The notes under the pieces were generated by a model that saw only the letters and a list, made by a program, of their open reading frames with translations, was not told the DNA's origin and did no database searches. The position numbers and the translations under genes were made by a program. Positions 37,201 through 45,281 of a stretch of 64,000 bases of DNA are shown here, in pieces. Origin of the DNA: Desulfosarcina alkanivorans (GTDB lineage Bacteria; Desulfobacterota; Desulfobacteria; Desulfobacterales; Desulfosarcinaceae); NCBI RefSeq assembly GCF_009688945.1, contig NZ_AP021874.1:4960001-5024000 (forward strand), given 5' to 3'. Position 1 is the first letter of the stretch, and every line of letters starts with the position of its first letter.

Positions 37201-38081
37201 TCGACGCGCCTCCCGTCGCAGGCGGGGTTGGCATAACAGAACAGGCAGTTATGGCGGCAGGGGTGAAGGCTGTAAGACCCGACATCCACGGAAACGGTGC
37301 AGCCGCAACCCGCCGATTTTCGCTGGCCGGAATCCTGTCGAAGGGATACCCTGCCGCCGTGAACCGCCATGATCCGCCGTCCCGAAATACATGCCCCGGC
37401 GCTGACGGCAGATTTTTGGGGAAGTTGCTCCAGGGTGTCTTTTTCACAACACAGGGTCAGTTGGATGCCCAATGGGCGCAGGGTCTGTTCCATGTTTTCG
37501 AGAATCCTCACGCGTTCGGCCGGTGACGGTTCAACAAAGGTCAGTCTGTCGCGGACTCGCCGCTCAATTTTGCGATAGTGATCCATGAAACTGGTGGTGC
37601 AGGTGCCGATCCCGCATTTTCCGGCGCTGGCGGCAATGGTTTCAAAATCATCGAGATTGGTTTCGATACTGCCCCCCTGCCGGGTGAAGTGGCAGATGGG
37701 GTCGAAGCGCCACTGGACCGACGCGGCGCCAAACCGGCGGCAAAGCTGTCGGAGCTGATCCAGTCGCCCGTCGAGTGCCGGAACCTCCGGTTCGAGGTCC
37801 GGGGATCGTGAATTGACGGTGAAATTGAAAAACAGGTGGTACCCCATGGCCTGGAGCCGCTCTCCGTATCCGTTTTCCAGGAAGGGCCCGAAGTTTTTGG
37901 ACCAGAACACCATGGTGTGAATCCTTTTCGGTGTGACGGCCACCTGCCTGACTTTTCGGTTGAATGGATTGACCACCTCGACAACCCCGCGGGATACCCG
38001 GTCCATGAACCAGGGCATATAAAACGCGGGAATGTCCGTGCGCCTCGATACGGACAGGATTTGCTTCGGTTCGTGTTTCAT
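37197..38081 (-). CDS. DUF1848-family protein with C-terminal cysteine cluster
   Basis: A 294-residue protein of the DUF1848 family. The N-terminus ILSVSRRTDIPAFYMPWF and the VFWSKNFGPF motif are characteristic. The C-terminus has a cysteine cluster (CGCTVSVDVGSY..., HPCRHNCLFCYANP) consistent with an iron-sulfur cluster; the CxxxCxxC part resembles a radical-SAM-type arrangement but its position is C-terminal. Its function is unknown. Its stop overlaps the dusB start by four bases (ATGA), which suggests a shared transcript and perhaps a tRNA-related role. Confidence 0.85.
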   Translation of the reverse strand: MKHEPKQILSVSRRTDIPAFYMPWFMDRVSRGVVEVVNPFNRKVRQVAVTPKRIHTMVFWSKNFGPFLENGYGERLQAMGYHLFFNFTVNSRSPDLEPEVPALDGRLDQLRQLCRRFGAASVQWRFDPICHFTRQGGSIETNLDDFETIAASAGKCGIGTCTTSFMDHYRKIERRVRDRLTFVEPSPAERVRILENMEQTLRPLGIQLTLCCEKDTLEQLPQKSAVSAGACISGRRIMAVHGGRVSLRQDSGQRKSAGCGCTVSVDVGSYSLHPCRHNCLFCYANPACDGRRVE

Positions 38082-38102
38082 TGTCGACCAAAGGGTGAAG
38101 GC

Positions 38103-38444
38103 TTATCGCTTCAACTTGTCGGCCAGGCTGATGACCGTGGCCTTGCCGTCGGCAGGGGGTGAGACCGACTCTGGGCCGTTTTCGGGGCGTTCATTCCCGT
38201 CCGGAACGGTTTCCGGGCAGACAATCCGCTCCAGGCGCATGCGTTTGCCGTTCATGGTAAACTCGTCACCCATGATATACCGATCCCGCAAAATCCAAGT
38301 GACCACCTGCAGCGGAACCTGAAGCATCAGCAACTTCACATGATACCAATCCGGTTTGTTGTCGGGAAGAATCTCTTCAACTCGGGCAAACCCCAGGGGT
38401 TGATCTTCAAAATGGATCAATACGATGTCGTTTTCTTTCGCCAT
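38103..38444 (-). CDS. Hypothetical protein
   Basis: A 113-residue protein starting MAKENDIVLIHFEDQPLGFARVEEI, with an SH3-like or CarD-like beta-barrel look (short strands, GFARV, DWYHVKLLML), followed by a disordered Pro/Glu-rich tail. I recognise no family. It lies 21 bases upstream of the DUF1848 gene on the same strand, so it may head the DUF1848-dusB operon. Confidence 0.65.
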   Translation of the reverse strand: MAKENDIVLIHFEDQPLGFARVEEILPDNKPDWYHVKLLMLQVPLQVVTWILRDRYIMGDEFTMNGKRMRLERIVCPETVPDGNERPENGPESVSPPADGKATVISLADKLKR

Positions 38445-38848
38445 TTAGCCATCCTCATATCGTCAGCTCCAACGATCAGCTGCGTCTCTTGTGGATACGG
38501 GTATCTTAAACTTGTGACCCCGTCATTGAATGTCAAATGAAGGCATGCGGCAGGTTTAGGAATGAAAACCGATCCCGGCCTTCGGGTGTCCTTTGGCAAC
38601 GGACATTTGCCTTAAAGATTGGATTCGTGACGGCAAATGGGCCGTCATGACTTCAATAGTCCCACCATACCTGTCTTGGGGCTCTTGTATAGGGGGCCCG
38701 GGAAGCGCTGTCAACTCGGGAAAGGCACGCCCGCCAAAACCATTGACCAGAAAAAGCATATGCCCTAAAATTAAACTGCCATGCACTGCTAAGATGTCGC
38801 CCTGTTCTTTTTTCCACTGTCTTTTCCAACGACCAAGGAGACCGACCG
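38445..38848. other. Divergent intergenic region
   Basis: About 400 bases between two divergently transcribed genes. The right part holds a candidate promoter for the lactonase-like gene at 38743-38771. A frame at 38593-38901 is not protein-like and overlaps the gene start. Nothing else could be supported. Confidence 0.4.
38743..38771 (+). promoter_or_regulatory. Candidate sigma-70 promoter
   Basis: TTGACC, 17-base spacer, TAAAAT. It points to the metallo-beta-lactamase-fold gene at 38849, giving a leader of about 70 bases. Confidence 0.6.
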
Positions 38849-39595
38849 ATGACAACATACCGCATTCATCCCATCGTTATGGGTACCAAGCAGTTCGATA
38901 AGGGCATGATGACATATCAACACGATTACGGAACGCCCTATACCATTCCCATATACTGCTGGTACCTGGAAGGAGGGGAGCGCACCATCATCGTGGATAC
39001 CGGCGAGATGCACCCGGTGCAATCCAGCGATCGCGAGCGGGCCATCGGCGGGCCGATTTATACCTTCGAAACCGGGCTGGCCCGGCACGGCCTGGCGCCG
39101 GAGCAAATCGATACGGTCATCCACACCCACCTGCACAACGATCATTGTGAAAACGACTACAAATGCACCCATGCCGAATTTTTCGTCCACCCGAAAGAAA
39201 TGGCACGCATTCACGATCCTCACCCCCTGGATTTCAGGTACGTGGAAGATTATATCGAAGAGGTGGAAGAAAGGGGTCAGATCCGACTGGTGGAAGGCGG
39301 TGAACAGATTGCCGATGGCATCCGGGTCCTGCATACGCCCGCCCACACCGAAGGGGGGTTGACCGTAATGGTGGAGACGGCTGACGGCACGGCGGCCATC
39401 ACCGGTTTTTGCGTGATCAACGAGAATTTTTTTCCACCGCAGCAGATCCGGGCCATGGAAATGGCGGTGGTGCCTCCCGGTACCCATGTGAACGCCTATG
39501 ACGCCTACGATATCATGTTGCGGATCAAAAAAGAGGCCGATATCCTTTTGCCCCTGCATGAACCGGCCTTCGCCGACGGAAAACCGATACCCTGA
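38849..39595 (+). CDS. Metallo-beta-lactamase-fold hydrolase, lactonase-like
   Basis: A 248-residue soluble metallohydrolase. The metal site is HTHLHNDHC (His94, His96, Asp98, His99 of the HxHxDH motif), preceded by IIVDTGEMHP. Later HTPAHTEGG and the C-terminal PLHEPAF supply further His ligands. The pattern resembles N-acyl homoserine lactonases and related MBL-fold lactonases; the substrate is not established. A GGAGA-type site precedes the ATG. A FadR-box-like sequence overlaps its stop codon. Confidence 0.82.
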   Translation: MTTYRIHPIVMGTKQFDKGMMTYQHDYGTPYTIPIYCWYLEGGERTIIVDTGEMHPVQSSDRERAIGGPIYTFETGLARHGLAPEQIDTVIHTHLHNDHCENDYKCTHAEFFVHPKEMARIHDPHPLDFRYVEDYIEEVEERGQIRLVEGGEQIADGIRVLHTPAHTEGGLTVMVETADGTAAITGFCVINENFFPPQQIRAMEMAVVPPGTHVNAYDAYDIMLRIKKEADILLPLHEPAFADGKPIP

Positions 39596-39610
39596 CTGAA
39601 TATTCATTCA
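39593..39610. promoter_or_regulatory. FadR(TetR)-type box, distal copy
   Basis: TGACTGA-ATAT-TCATTCA, 13 of 14 arm positions matching the TGAATGA-N4-TCATTCA pattern. It overlaps the stop codon of the upstream gene, about 330 bases before the fadN promoter. Confidence 0.45.
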
Positions 39611-39776
39611 TCAATTTTAAAAAATGGAATCCTGGCTGTCCAACGGTTCCGTCCGCTGGACACGAGTTGACTTGCCTGGCCATCGTCGATGGTTTTGAAA
39701 GAGGGCCGCTTCTGTAACCCCGGTCATACGCGGGCGATGCAACCCGATGGGTTGCCGGACGCCCAATTGGGGATAA

Positions 39777-39794
39777 TGAATTTTTATTCATTCG
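39777..39794. promoter_or_regulatory. FadR(TetR)-type box, weak middle copy
   Basis: TGAATTT-TTAT-TCATTCG matches 11 of 14 arm positions of TGAATGA-N4-TCATTCA. A perfect AATGAAT-N4-ATTCATT palindrome lies in the same place. Confidence 0.35.
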
Positions 39795-39920
39795 TCTGAT
39801 TCCGACCCCGTTCCTCTTTGCAGAATTGGAAATATGATGGTCAAGGCACCATTTATTGACCTGTCCTACTGATATAACACCATTTCATTTGCGACCGGCG
39901 AGATTGGTGTCGTTTTGGGG

Positions 39921-39949
39921 TTGACAGCCGCTTTCTTCCTCTGATAAAT
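39921..39949 (+). promoter_or_regulatory. Candidate sigma-70 promoter of fadNA
   Basis: TTGACA at 39921-39926 and ATAAAT at 39944-39949 (17-base spacer; GATAAA with 16 is equivalent). The best FadR-type box begins at the last base of the -10, so a bound repressor would block the promoter. Confidence 0.65.
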
Positions 39950-39966
39950 GAATGAGCGTTCATTCA
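39949..39966. promoter_or_regulatory. FadR(TetR)-type operator of the fadNA operon
   Basis: TGAATGA-GCGT-TCATTCA, a perfect palindrome extended by one base on each side. It matches the known Bacillus subtilis FadR box pattern TGAATGA-N4-TCATTCA at every arm position. It sits just downstream of the -10, the usual place for a repressor site. Confidence 0.7.
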
Positions 39967-40235
39967 TAATCGGTTTCAGTTTCGCTTCCCCTTGTCCGGA
40001 TTCATCGAGGCCTTGGTAATTAACAAAGTCCATAACTGTATCCAGAATCCAGCATTGTGTCCGGGATCTTGTGTGAACCGGGCAGGGGAGAGCGAATCCC
40101 GGGTCGTCTCCGGTGCCGGCCATTATGTGGCAAAACCGGTCTCAGGCGGCGCCGGAGACCACCCCCAATTTGACGTATGCGTTCAACGTGGTAAACGACC
40201 TAAACAGGTGCAACTTAAAATTGCAGGAGGGTATT

Positions 40236-42644
40236 ATGACCAGGAAAATCAGGAAGGCTGCGGTCATCGGTAGTGGCGTGATGGGCGGCGGCATCGCCGC
40301 GCTTCTGGCCAGTGCCGGTGTGAAGACGCTGCTGCTGGACATCGTTCCGTTTGATCTGAAAGAAGAAGAAAAGAGCGACCCGGTGGCCCGAAACAGAATC
40401 GCCAAGGCTGGCTTGGATACGGTGCTCATGTCCCGACCGGCATTGCTCATGCATCCCACGGACGCGGATTTGCTCAGCATCGGCAACCTGGAAGACGATT
40501 TTGACAAGTTGGCCGAATGTGACTGGATCGTTGAAGTGGTGGTCGAGAACCTGAAGATCAAACAGGATCTGCTCAAGCGCATCGAACCGGTCAGAAAACC
40601 CGGTTCCATCGTTTCTTCCAACACCTCCGGCATTCCGCTGAAGAGTATGAGCGAGGGATTGAGCGACGAGTTCAAGCAGCATTTTCTGGGCACCCATTTT
40701 TTTAATCCGGTCCGTTATATGAAATTGCTGGAAATCATTCCTGGTGAAGACACCCTTTCCGACGTGCTTGCTTTCATGGCGGATTACGGCGAGCGGGTTC
40801 TGGGAAAAGGCATCGTCTGGGCCAAGGACACGCCCAACTTCGTGGGCAACCGCATCGGCGTCCAGGGCATGGTCAAAACCATGCAGCTGATGCTCGAAGA
40901 CGGTTTGACCATCCCCGAAGTGGATGCCCTTTTCGGACCGGCCATGGGCCGCCCGAAAACCGCCATGTTCAAGACCGCCGACCTGGTGGGCCTGGATACA
41001 CTTTTTCACGTGGCCAAAAACACCTACGACCTGGTTGCCGACGACGAGGCCCGGGACGATTTCGTCATGCCTGCCTTCGTGGGCAAGATGATCGAGGAAA
41101 AGATGCTCGGGAAAAAGACCAACGTCGGTTTTTACAAGACCGATCTGACCCCGGAATGGAAAAAAATCCGTACGGTCATCGATCCGGCCACCCTTACCCA
41201 TGCCGAATATGGCAAGGTGGAACTGCCCTGCCTGGCTGCCGCAAAGGCTGCCAAATCCCTGCCGGAAAAGATGAAAGCCGTTGTATACGGTGACGACAAG
41301 GGTGCCCAATTCGCATGGAAGGCCATTGCATCCAACCTGATTTACGCGGCCAATCGGATCCCGGAAATTTCCGACACCATCGTGGAGATCGACAACGCCA
41401 TGCGCTGGGGCTTCAACTTCGAGATGGGGCCCTTTCAAACCTGGGACGCCATCGGCGTGAAGAAATCCGTCGAAAAAATGGAATCCGATGGAATGCCCGT
41501 TCCCGAATCCGTCAAAGCCATGCTGGCGGCCGGCAACGACAGTTTCTACAAACTGGAAAACGGCAAACTCTATTTTTACGATCTGGCCTCCGGCAGCTAC
41601 CAGGCGGTCAAGATCAGCGATAATATCATCTCCCTGGCCGGACTCAAGGCTGACGATAAGACCGTTAAAACGTGTAAATCAGCCTCCCTGGTGGACATCG
41701 GCGACGATGTTTTCTGCCTGGAATTTCACACCAAGATGAATGCCCTCAACGGTGAAATTGTCGACTTCATGGCCGAAACTCTGGATTACGTGGATGCCAA
41801 CGGAACCGGTCTGGTGATCGGCAACCAGGCTGGCGGCATGCCCGGCGCATTCTCCGCCGGCGCGGACCTGGCTTTCATGGCCGGACTGGCCAAAGCCGGA
41901 AAATATGCCGAAATCGACGCGTTTCTCAAAAAAGGCCAGAGCGGTATGCAGAAGGTTCGCTATGCCAGTTTTCCGGTGGTGGCAGCGCCCTATGGCCTGA
42001 CTCTGGGCGGCGGTTGTGAGGTCTGCCTGGGTGCGGCGGACAAGATTGTCGCCCACAGCGAACTCTACATGGGACTGGTTGAAATCGGTGTGGGCCTGCT
42101 GCCCGGCGGCGGCGGATGCCTGAACCTGTGGCGCAAGATGACCTGCAGCATTCCCGGACCGGTGACCGATGTGGATCTGGCCAAATTTTTTATTCCCACC
42201 TTCATGGCCATCGCCATGGCCAAGGTTTCCATGTCCGCCGCCGAAGCGCGGGCCAATGGATTCCTCGGCCCCCGGGATCGCATCGTGTTCAACCGGGATT
42301 ACCTCATCGGCGAAGCCAAGAAAGAGGTTCTCAAGATGGTTGACGAGGGCTACGCACCGCCGGTCAAACGGCCCATCAAGGTTTTCGGCGCGGCGGCCCA
42401 GGGCATGATCGATGCCGAGCTGTTCAACATGCAGTCGGCCAAATATGTCAGCGAATACGACGTGTTCCTGGCCAAACGGATCGCCTATGTCATCAGCGGC
42501 GGCGATGTGCGTACCAACAGCGCCATTGACGAAGAGATTATCCTCAACCTGGAAAGAGAGGCGTTCATCGATTTCTGGAAACAGGAAAAGACCGTTGCCC
42601 GGGTCGATCACATGCTGACCACCGGCAAGCCCTTGAGAAACTAA
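40236..42644 (+). CDS. fadN: 3-hydroxyacyl-CoA dehydrogenase / enoyl-CoA hydratase (FadN-type)
   Basis: Beta-oxidation enzyme of 802 residues with the dehydrogenase first and the hydratase second, the FadN arrangement and length (not the FadB order). The NAD site GSGVMGGGIAALLASAG is at residues 12-28. The dehydrogenase core has SNTSGIPLKSMSEGL and GTHFFNPVRYMKLLEI. The hydratase-like part has GAFSAGADLAFMAG and LGGGCEVCLGA then MGLVEIGVGLLPGGGG with the conserved catalytic Glu. An AGGAGGG site precedes the ATG at 40236; a longer frame to 40113 has no family character. It is coupled to fadA downstream. Confidence 0.93.
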   Translation: MTRKIRKAAVIGSGVMGGGIAALLASAGVKTLLLDIVPFDLKEEEKSDPVARNRIAKAGLDTVLMSRPALLMHPTDADLLSIGNLEDDFDKLAECDWIVEVVVENLKIKQDLLKRIEPVRKPGSIVSSNTSGIPLKSMSEGLSDEFKQHFLGTHFFNPVRYMKLLEIIPGEDTLSDVLAFMADYGERVLGKGIVWAKDTPNFVGNRIGVQGMVKTMQLMLEDGLTIPEVDALFGPAMGRPKTAMFKTADLVGLDTLFHVAKNTYDLVADDEARDDFVMPAFVGKMIEEKMLGKKTNVGFYKTDLTPEWKKIRTVIDPATLTHAEYGKVELPCLAAAKAAKSLPEKMKAVVYGDDKGAQFAWKAIASNLIYAANRIPEISDTIVEIDNAMRWGFNFEMGPFQTWDAIGVKKSVEKMESDGMPVPESVKAMLAAGNDSFYKLENGKLYFYDLASGSYQAVKISDNIISLAGLKADDKTVKTCKSASLVDIGDDVFCLEFHTKMNALNGEIVDFMAETLDYVDANGTGLVIGNQAGGMPGAFSAGADLAFMAGLAKAGKYAEIDAFLKKGQSGMQKVRYASFPVVAAPYGLTLGGGCEVCLGAADKIVAHSELYMGLVEIGVGLLPGGGGCLNLWRKMTCSIPGPVTDVDLAKFFIPTFMAIAMAKVSMSAAEARANGFLGPRDRIVFNRDYLIGEAKKEVLKMVDEGYAPPVKRPIKVFGAAAQGMIDAELFNMQSAKYVSEYDVFLAKRIAYVISGGDVRTNSAIDEEIILNLEREAFIDFWKQEKTVARVDHMLTTGKPLRN

Positions 42645-42680
42645 TCGATCCGATTGCCTTATCGTAAAGGAGGAATACCC

Positions 42681-43865
42681 ATGAGAGATGCATATATCGT
42701 AACGTCCGTCAGGACCCCCGGCTGCCGCAGAGGCAAAGGGGCCCTGAAAGATACCCGGCCGGAAGACCTGCTCTCCTTCATCATGAAGGCCGCCGTCGAA
42801 AAAACCGGAAAGATAGAACCCAAAGACTTTGACGATGTCATGATCGGCTGCTCTTTCCCCGAGGCGGAACAGGGGTTGAACATCGGTCGACTGGCCACCC
42901 AGATCGCCGGTTTCCCGGTCACCGTGTCCGGTGCGACGGTCAACCGGTTCTGCTCCTCGGGACTGGAAGCCATCGCCCTGTCATCATTGCGGGTCATGGC
43001 CGGCTGGTCCGAAATGACCATGGGGGGCGGCGTCGAATCCATGACCTATGTGCCCATGGGCGGCAACCTGCCCCGCCCTCATCCCGAACATTCACGGGCC
43101 CACGCCGACCTGTACGCGTCCATGGGCATCACGGCCGAAAATGTGGCCAACCGGTACAATATAACCCGTGAAGACCAGGATGCCTTTGCCTACGAATCTC
43201 AGATGAAGGCCGTCAAGGCCCAGAAAGAAGGGCTGTATACCGAGATCGTGCCCACACCGGCCGCCAAGTATGTACTTCAGGACAACGGCACCTACAAGAA
43301 GGAAACCTTTCTCCAGGATTTCGATGACGGCGTCCGGGCCACGACGACCAAAGAGGGGCTGGCCAAGCTGCGTGCCGTGTTTGCCGTCAACGGGTCGGTC
43401 ACCGCCGGCAACTCCTCCCAGACGACTGACGGCGCAGCCGCAACCATCATTGCCAGCGAAGAAGCGGTCAAAAAATATGGACTGAAACCCATTGCCAAGC
43501 TGAAGATGTACACCACTGTAGGCTGTGAGCCGGACGAAATGGGAGTGGGGCCCCGCTATGCCATTCCCAAACTGCTGGACCTGGCCGGAATGAAACCCAG
43601 CGATATCGGCTTGTGGGAAATCAACGAAGCCTTTGCCTCCCAGGCCCTGTACTGTATCCGGGAACTGGGCCTCGTTGACAGCATGGACAAAATCAACATC
43701 AACGGCGGCGCCATCGCCCTGGGACATCCCCTGGGCTGCACCGGCGCCAAACTTTGCGCCACCCTGCTGGCCAACATGCAGCGCAAAGGCGTGAAATACG
43801 GTGTCGAATCCATGTGCATCGGCGGCGGCATGGGGGCCGCAGCCCTGTTCGAACTGTGCGACTAA
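42681..43865 (+). CDS. fadA: Acetyl-CoA acyltransferase (3-ketoacyl-CoA thiolase, FadA)
   Basis: Thiolase of 394 residues completing the beta-oxidation spiral. Catalytic Cys91 lies in NRFCSSGLEAIALSSLRVMAG (in part); the His is in GGAIALGHPLGCTGAK and the second Cys in CIGGGMGAA. The start at 42681 follows a strong AAAGGAGG, 37 bases after fadN; a codon at 42654 is less likely. A terminator follows 40 bases after the stop, which ends the operon. Confidence 0.94.
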   Translation: MRDAYIVTSVRTPGCRRGKGALKDTRPEDLLSFIMKAAVEKTGKIEPKDFDDVMIGCSFPEAEQGLNIGRLATQIAGFPVTVSGATVNRFCSSGLEAIALSSLRVMAGWSEMTMGGGVESMTYVPMGGNLPRPHPEHSRAHADLYASMGITAENVANRYNITREDQDAFAYESQMKAVKAQKEGLYTEIVPTPAAKYVLQDNGTYKKETFLQDFDDGVRATTTKEGLAKLRAVFAVNGSVTAGNSSQTTDGAAATIIASEEAVKKYGLKPIAKLKMYTTVGCEPDEMGVGPRYAIPKLLDLAGMKPSDIGLWEINEAFASQALYCIRELGLVDSMDKININGGAIALGHPLGCTGAKLCATLLANMQRKGVKYGVESMCIGGGMGAAALFELCD

Positions 43866-43903
43866 GCCTTCGGTGAGATCGGCAGGTTGACCGACACCAA
43901 TTT

Positions 43904-43932
43904 AAAAGGCCGCCAATCCTGGCGGCCTTTTT
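43904..43932 (+). terminator. Intrinsic terminator of the fadNA operon
   Basis: AAAAGGCCGCC, loop AATCCT, GGCGGCCTTTTT: a strong GC hairpin followed by a T-run, about 40 bases after the fadA stop. Confidence 0.85.
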
Positions 43933-43940
43933 CTTAGGGT

Positions 43941-43969
43941 TTGCATCTTTTGGGGCCCTATGCTAAAGG
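43941..43969 (+). promoter_or_regulatory. Weak candidate promoter for the DAHP synthase leader
   Basis: TTGCAT, 17-base spacer, TAAAGG. The match is poor, but the position is right: transcription would start about 25 bases before the leader-peptide ATG. Confidence 0.35.
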
Positions 43970-44001
43970 TTCAGGTATCCAATGAAAAGGTAACCGCAGC
44001 C

Positions 44002-44082
44002 ATGCACAAAACGGCAGTCACCCGCGCAACTTATTTCGGCTTTTATTTTTATTATAGCCGAGGTGCGCCTGTGGTCTGCTGA
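44002..44082 (+). CDS. Phe/Tyr-rich leader peptide of the aroG-type attenuator
   Basis: A 26-codon frame, ATG to TGA, too short for normal gene calling. Residues 11-18 are YFGFYFYY: seven of eight are Tyr or Phe (four Tyr, three Phe). Such runs in front of aromatic biosynthesis genes are the hallmark of amino-acid attenuators. Its stop lies 24 bases before the terminator hairpin. AAGG about 11 bases upstream is a plausible ribosome site. The downstream gene makes the first committed step to Phe, Tyr and Trp, so ribosome stalling at these codons would report Tyr/Phe-tRNA charging. Confidence 0.8.
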   Translation: MHKTAVTRATYFGFYFYYSRGAPVVC

Positions 44083-44119
44083 CCCCCGATAGCAAGGATT
44101 AAGCAAGAAGCCGCAGGCG
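44066..44119 (+). promoter_or_regulatory. Predicted antiterminator of the attenuator
   Basis: CGCCTGTGG (44066-44074, within the last codons of the leader) can pair over nine bases (one G-U) with CCGCAGGCG (44111-44119), the 5' arm of the terminator. CCGCAG at 43994-43999 can in turn pair with CTGTGG (44069-44074). These are the 1:2, 2:3 and 3:4 alternatives of a classical attenuator. Confidence 0.65.
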
Positions 44120-44145
44120 AAACCGCCTGCGGCTTCTTTGTTTTC
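44105..44145 (+). terminator. Attenuator terminator upstream of DAHP synthase
   Basis: A perfect 13-bp stem, GAAGCCGCAGGCG with CGCCTGCGGCTTC and a four-base loop, extended by A-T pairs and followed by TTTGTTTTC. It lies 45 bases before the DAHP synthase ATG, so it ends transcription before the gene unless the antiterminator forms. Confidence 0.8.
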
Positions 44146-44189
44146 GGATGACAGTAAAAAACAATTTTTTACCGGAAAGGAGAACCAGC

Positions 44190-45281
44190 ATGGAAAAGAC
44201 GTATGATATTCGCGTGGAAAAGTTCGATCCTCTCATTTCACCAGACCGGTTGAAAGAACAGCTTCCATTGAATGACATGGCTCACCGGACGGTCGTGGAG
44301 GGGCGTCGGGCCATCTCCAATATCCTGGAGGGAAGGGACTCCCGGCTGCTGGTGATCGCCGGCCCCTGCTCCATCCATGACGAACGGGCGGCCCTGGATT
44401 ATGCCCGCCGGCTCAAAGCGCTGAGTGAAACCGTTGCCGATACCATGCTGCTGGTGATGCGGGTGTACTTTGAAAAGCCGCGCACCAATGTGGGCTGGAA
44501 AGGATTGATCAACGATCCCTGGCTGAACGGCAGTTATGACATCAATGCCGGGCTTCAGCGGGCACGAAGCCTGTTGCTTAAGATCACGGAAATGGGGCTG
44601 CCCACCGCCACCGAGATGCTCGACCCCATCGTCCCCCAGTACATTGCCGGACTGGTCTGCTGGGCGGCTATCGGTGCACGCACCACCGAATCCCAGACCC
44701 ACCGGGAGATGGCCAGCGGCCTTTCCATGCCCGTGGGGTTCAAGAACTGCACCGACGGGGATCTGTCCACGGCCATCAACGCCATGATCGCCGCTGCCTC
44801 GCCCCAGCATTTCCTGGGCATCGATCCGCAAGGCCAGACCTGCATCGTCACCACCACCGGAAACCCGCACGCCCACATCGTGCTGCGCGGCGGATCCAGG
44901 CCCAACTACGATACCGTCAGCATCAACGAAGCGCGGGCATTGCTCGAGGCCAGGGAACTCAACAGGGCGATCCTGGTGGACTGCTCCCACGACAATTCGA
45001 GGAAGAATCACAGCCTTCAGGGAGCGGTGTGGCAGGATGTGATCAACCAGCGCATCGACGGTAACGGGAGCATCATCGGAATGATGCTGGAAAGCAACCT
45101 GAAGGCGGGAAATCAGAAGAACACGGGTGATCTGGAAACCATGGAATACGGGGTCTCCATTACCGATGCGTGCGTCGACTGGGAGGCTACCGAGCGGCTG
45201 ATCGTTTCCGCTCACGAGCAGCTGGGCAGTCTCGGCGAATCCGGTTTGAACGATGGGTCACGCCGGTACAGGGTAGGGTAA
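44190..45281 (+). CDS. aroG: 3-deoxy-7-phosphoheptulonate (DAHP) synthase, class I alpha
   Basis: First enzyme of the shikimate pathway, joining phosphoenolpyruvate and erythrose-4-phosphate; 363 residues, the AroF/G/H type. Core motifs are VIAGPCSIHD, MRVYFEKPRTNVGWKGLINDP, PTATEMLDPI, ESQTHREMASGL, PVGFKNCTDGDL, VLRGGSRPNYD and ILVDCSHDNSRK. The catalytic-metal Cys in AGPCS and the later His and Glu are all present. The ATG at 44190 follows AAAGGAG. The Phe/Tyr leader suggests a Tyr/Phe-responsive isoenzyme, though allosteric type cannot be read from sequence. Confidence 0.93.
   Translation: MEKTYDIRVEKFDPLISPDRLKEQLPLNDMAHRTVVEGRRAISNILEGRDSRLLVIAGPCSIHDERAALDYARRLKALSETVADTMLLVMRVYFEKPRTNVGWKGLINDPWLNGSYDINAGLQRARSLLLKITEMGLPTATEMLDPIVPQYIAGLVCWAAIGARTTESQTHREMASGLSMPVGFKNCTDGDLSTAINAMIAAASPQHFLGIDPQGQTCIVTTTGNPHAHIVLRGGSRPNYDTVSINEARALLEARELNRAILVDCSHDNSRKNHSLQGAVWQDVINQRIDGNGSIIGMMLESNLKAGNQKNTGDLETMEYGVSITDACVDWEATERLIVSAHEQLGSLGESGLNDGSRRYRVG

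Larger units (their letters stand above)
39596..40235. other. Control region upstream of the fadN-fadA operon
   Basis: A 640-base non-coding stretch. It contains FadR-type boxes, a promoter whose -10 abuts the best box, and about 270 bases of leader before the fadN start codon. No gene or terminator could be supported within it. Confidence 0.5.

Noticed and set aside
44105-44145. Second terminator of the fadNA operon
   Set aside because: A strong terminator already follows fadA at 43904-43932. This hairpin comes after the Phe/Tyr leader and belongs to the DAHP synthase control.
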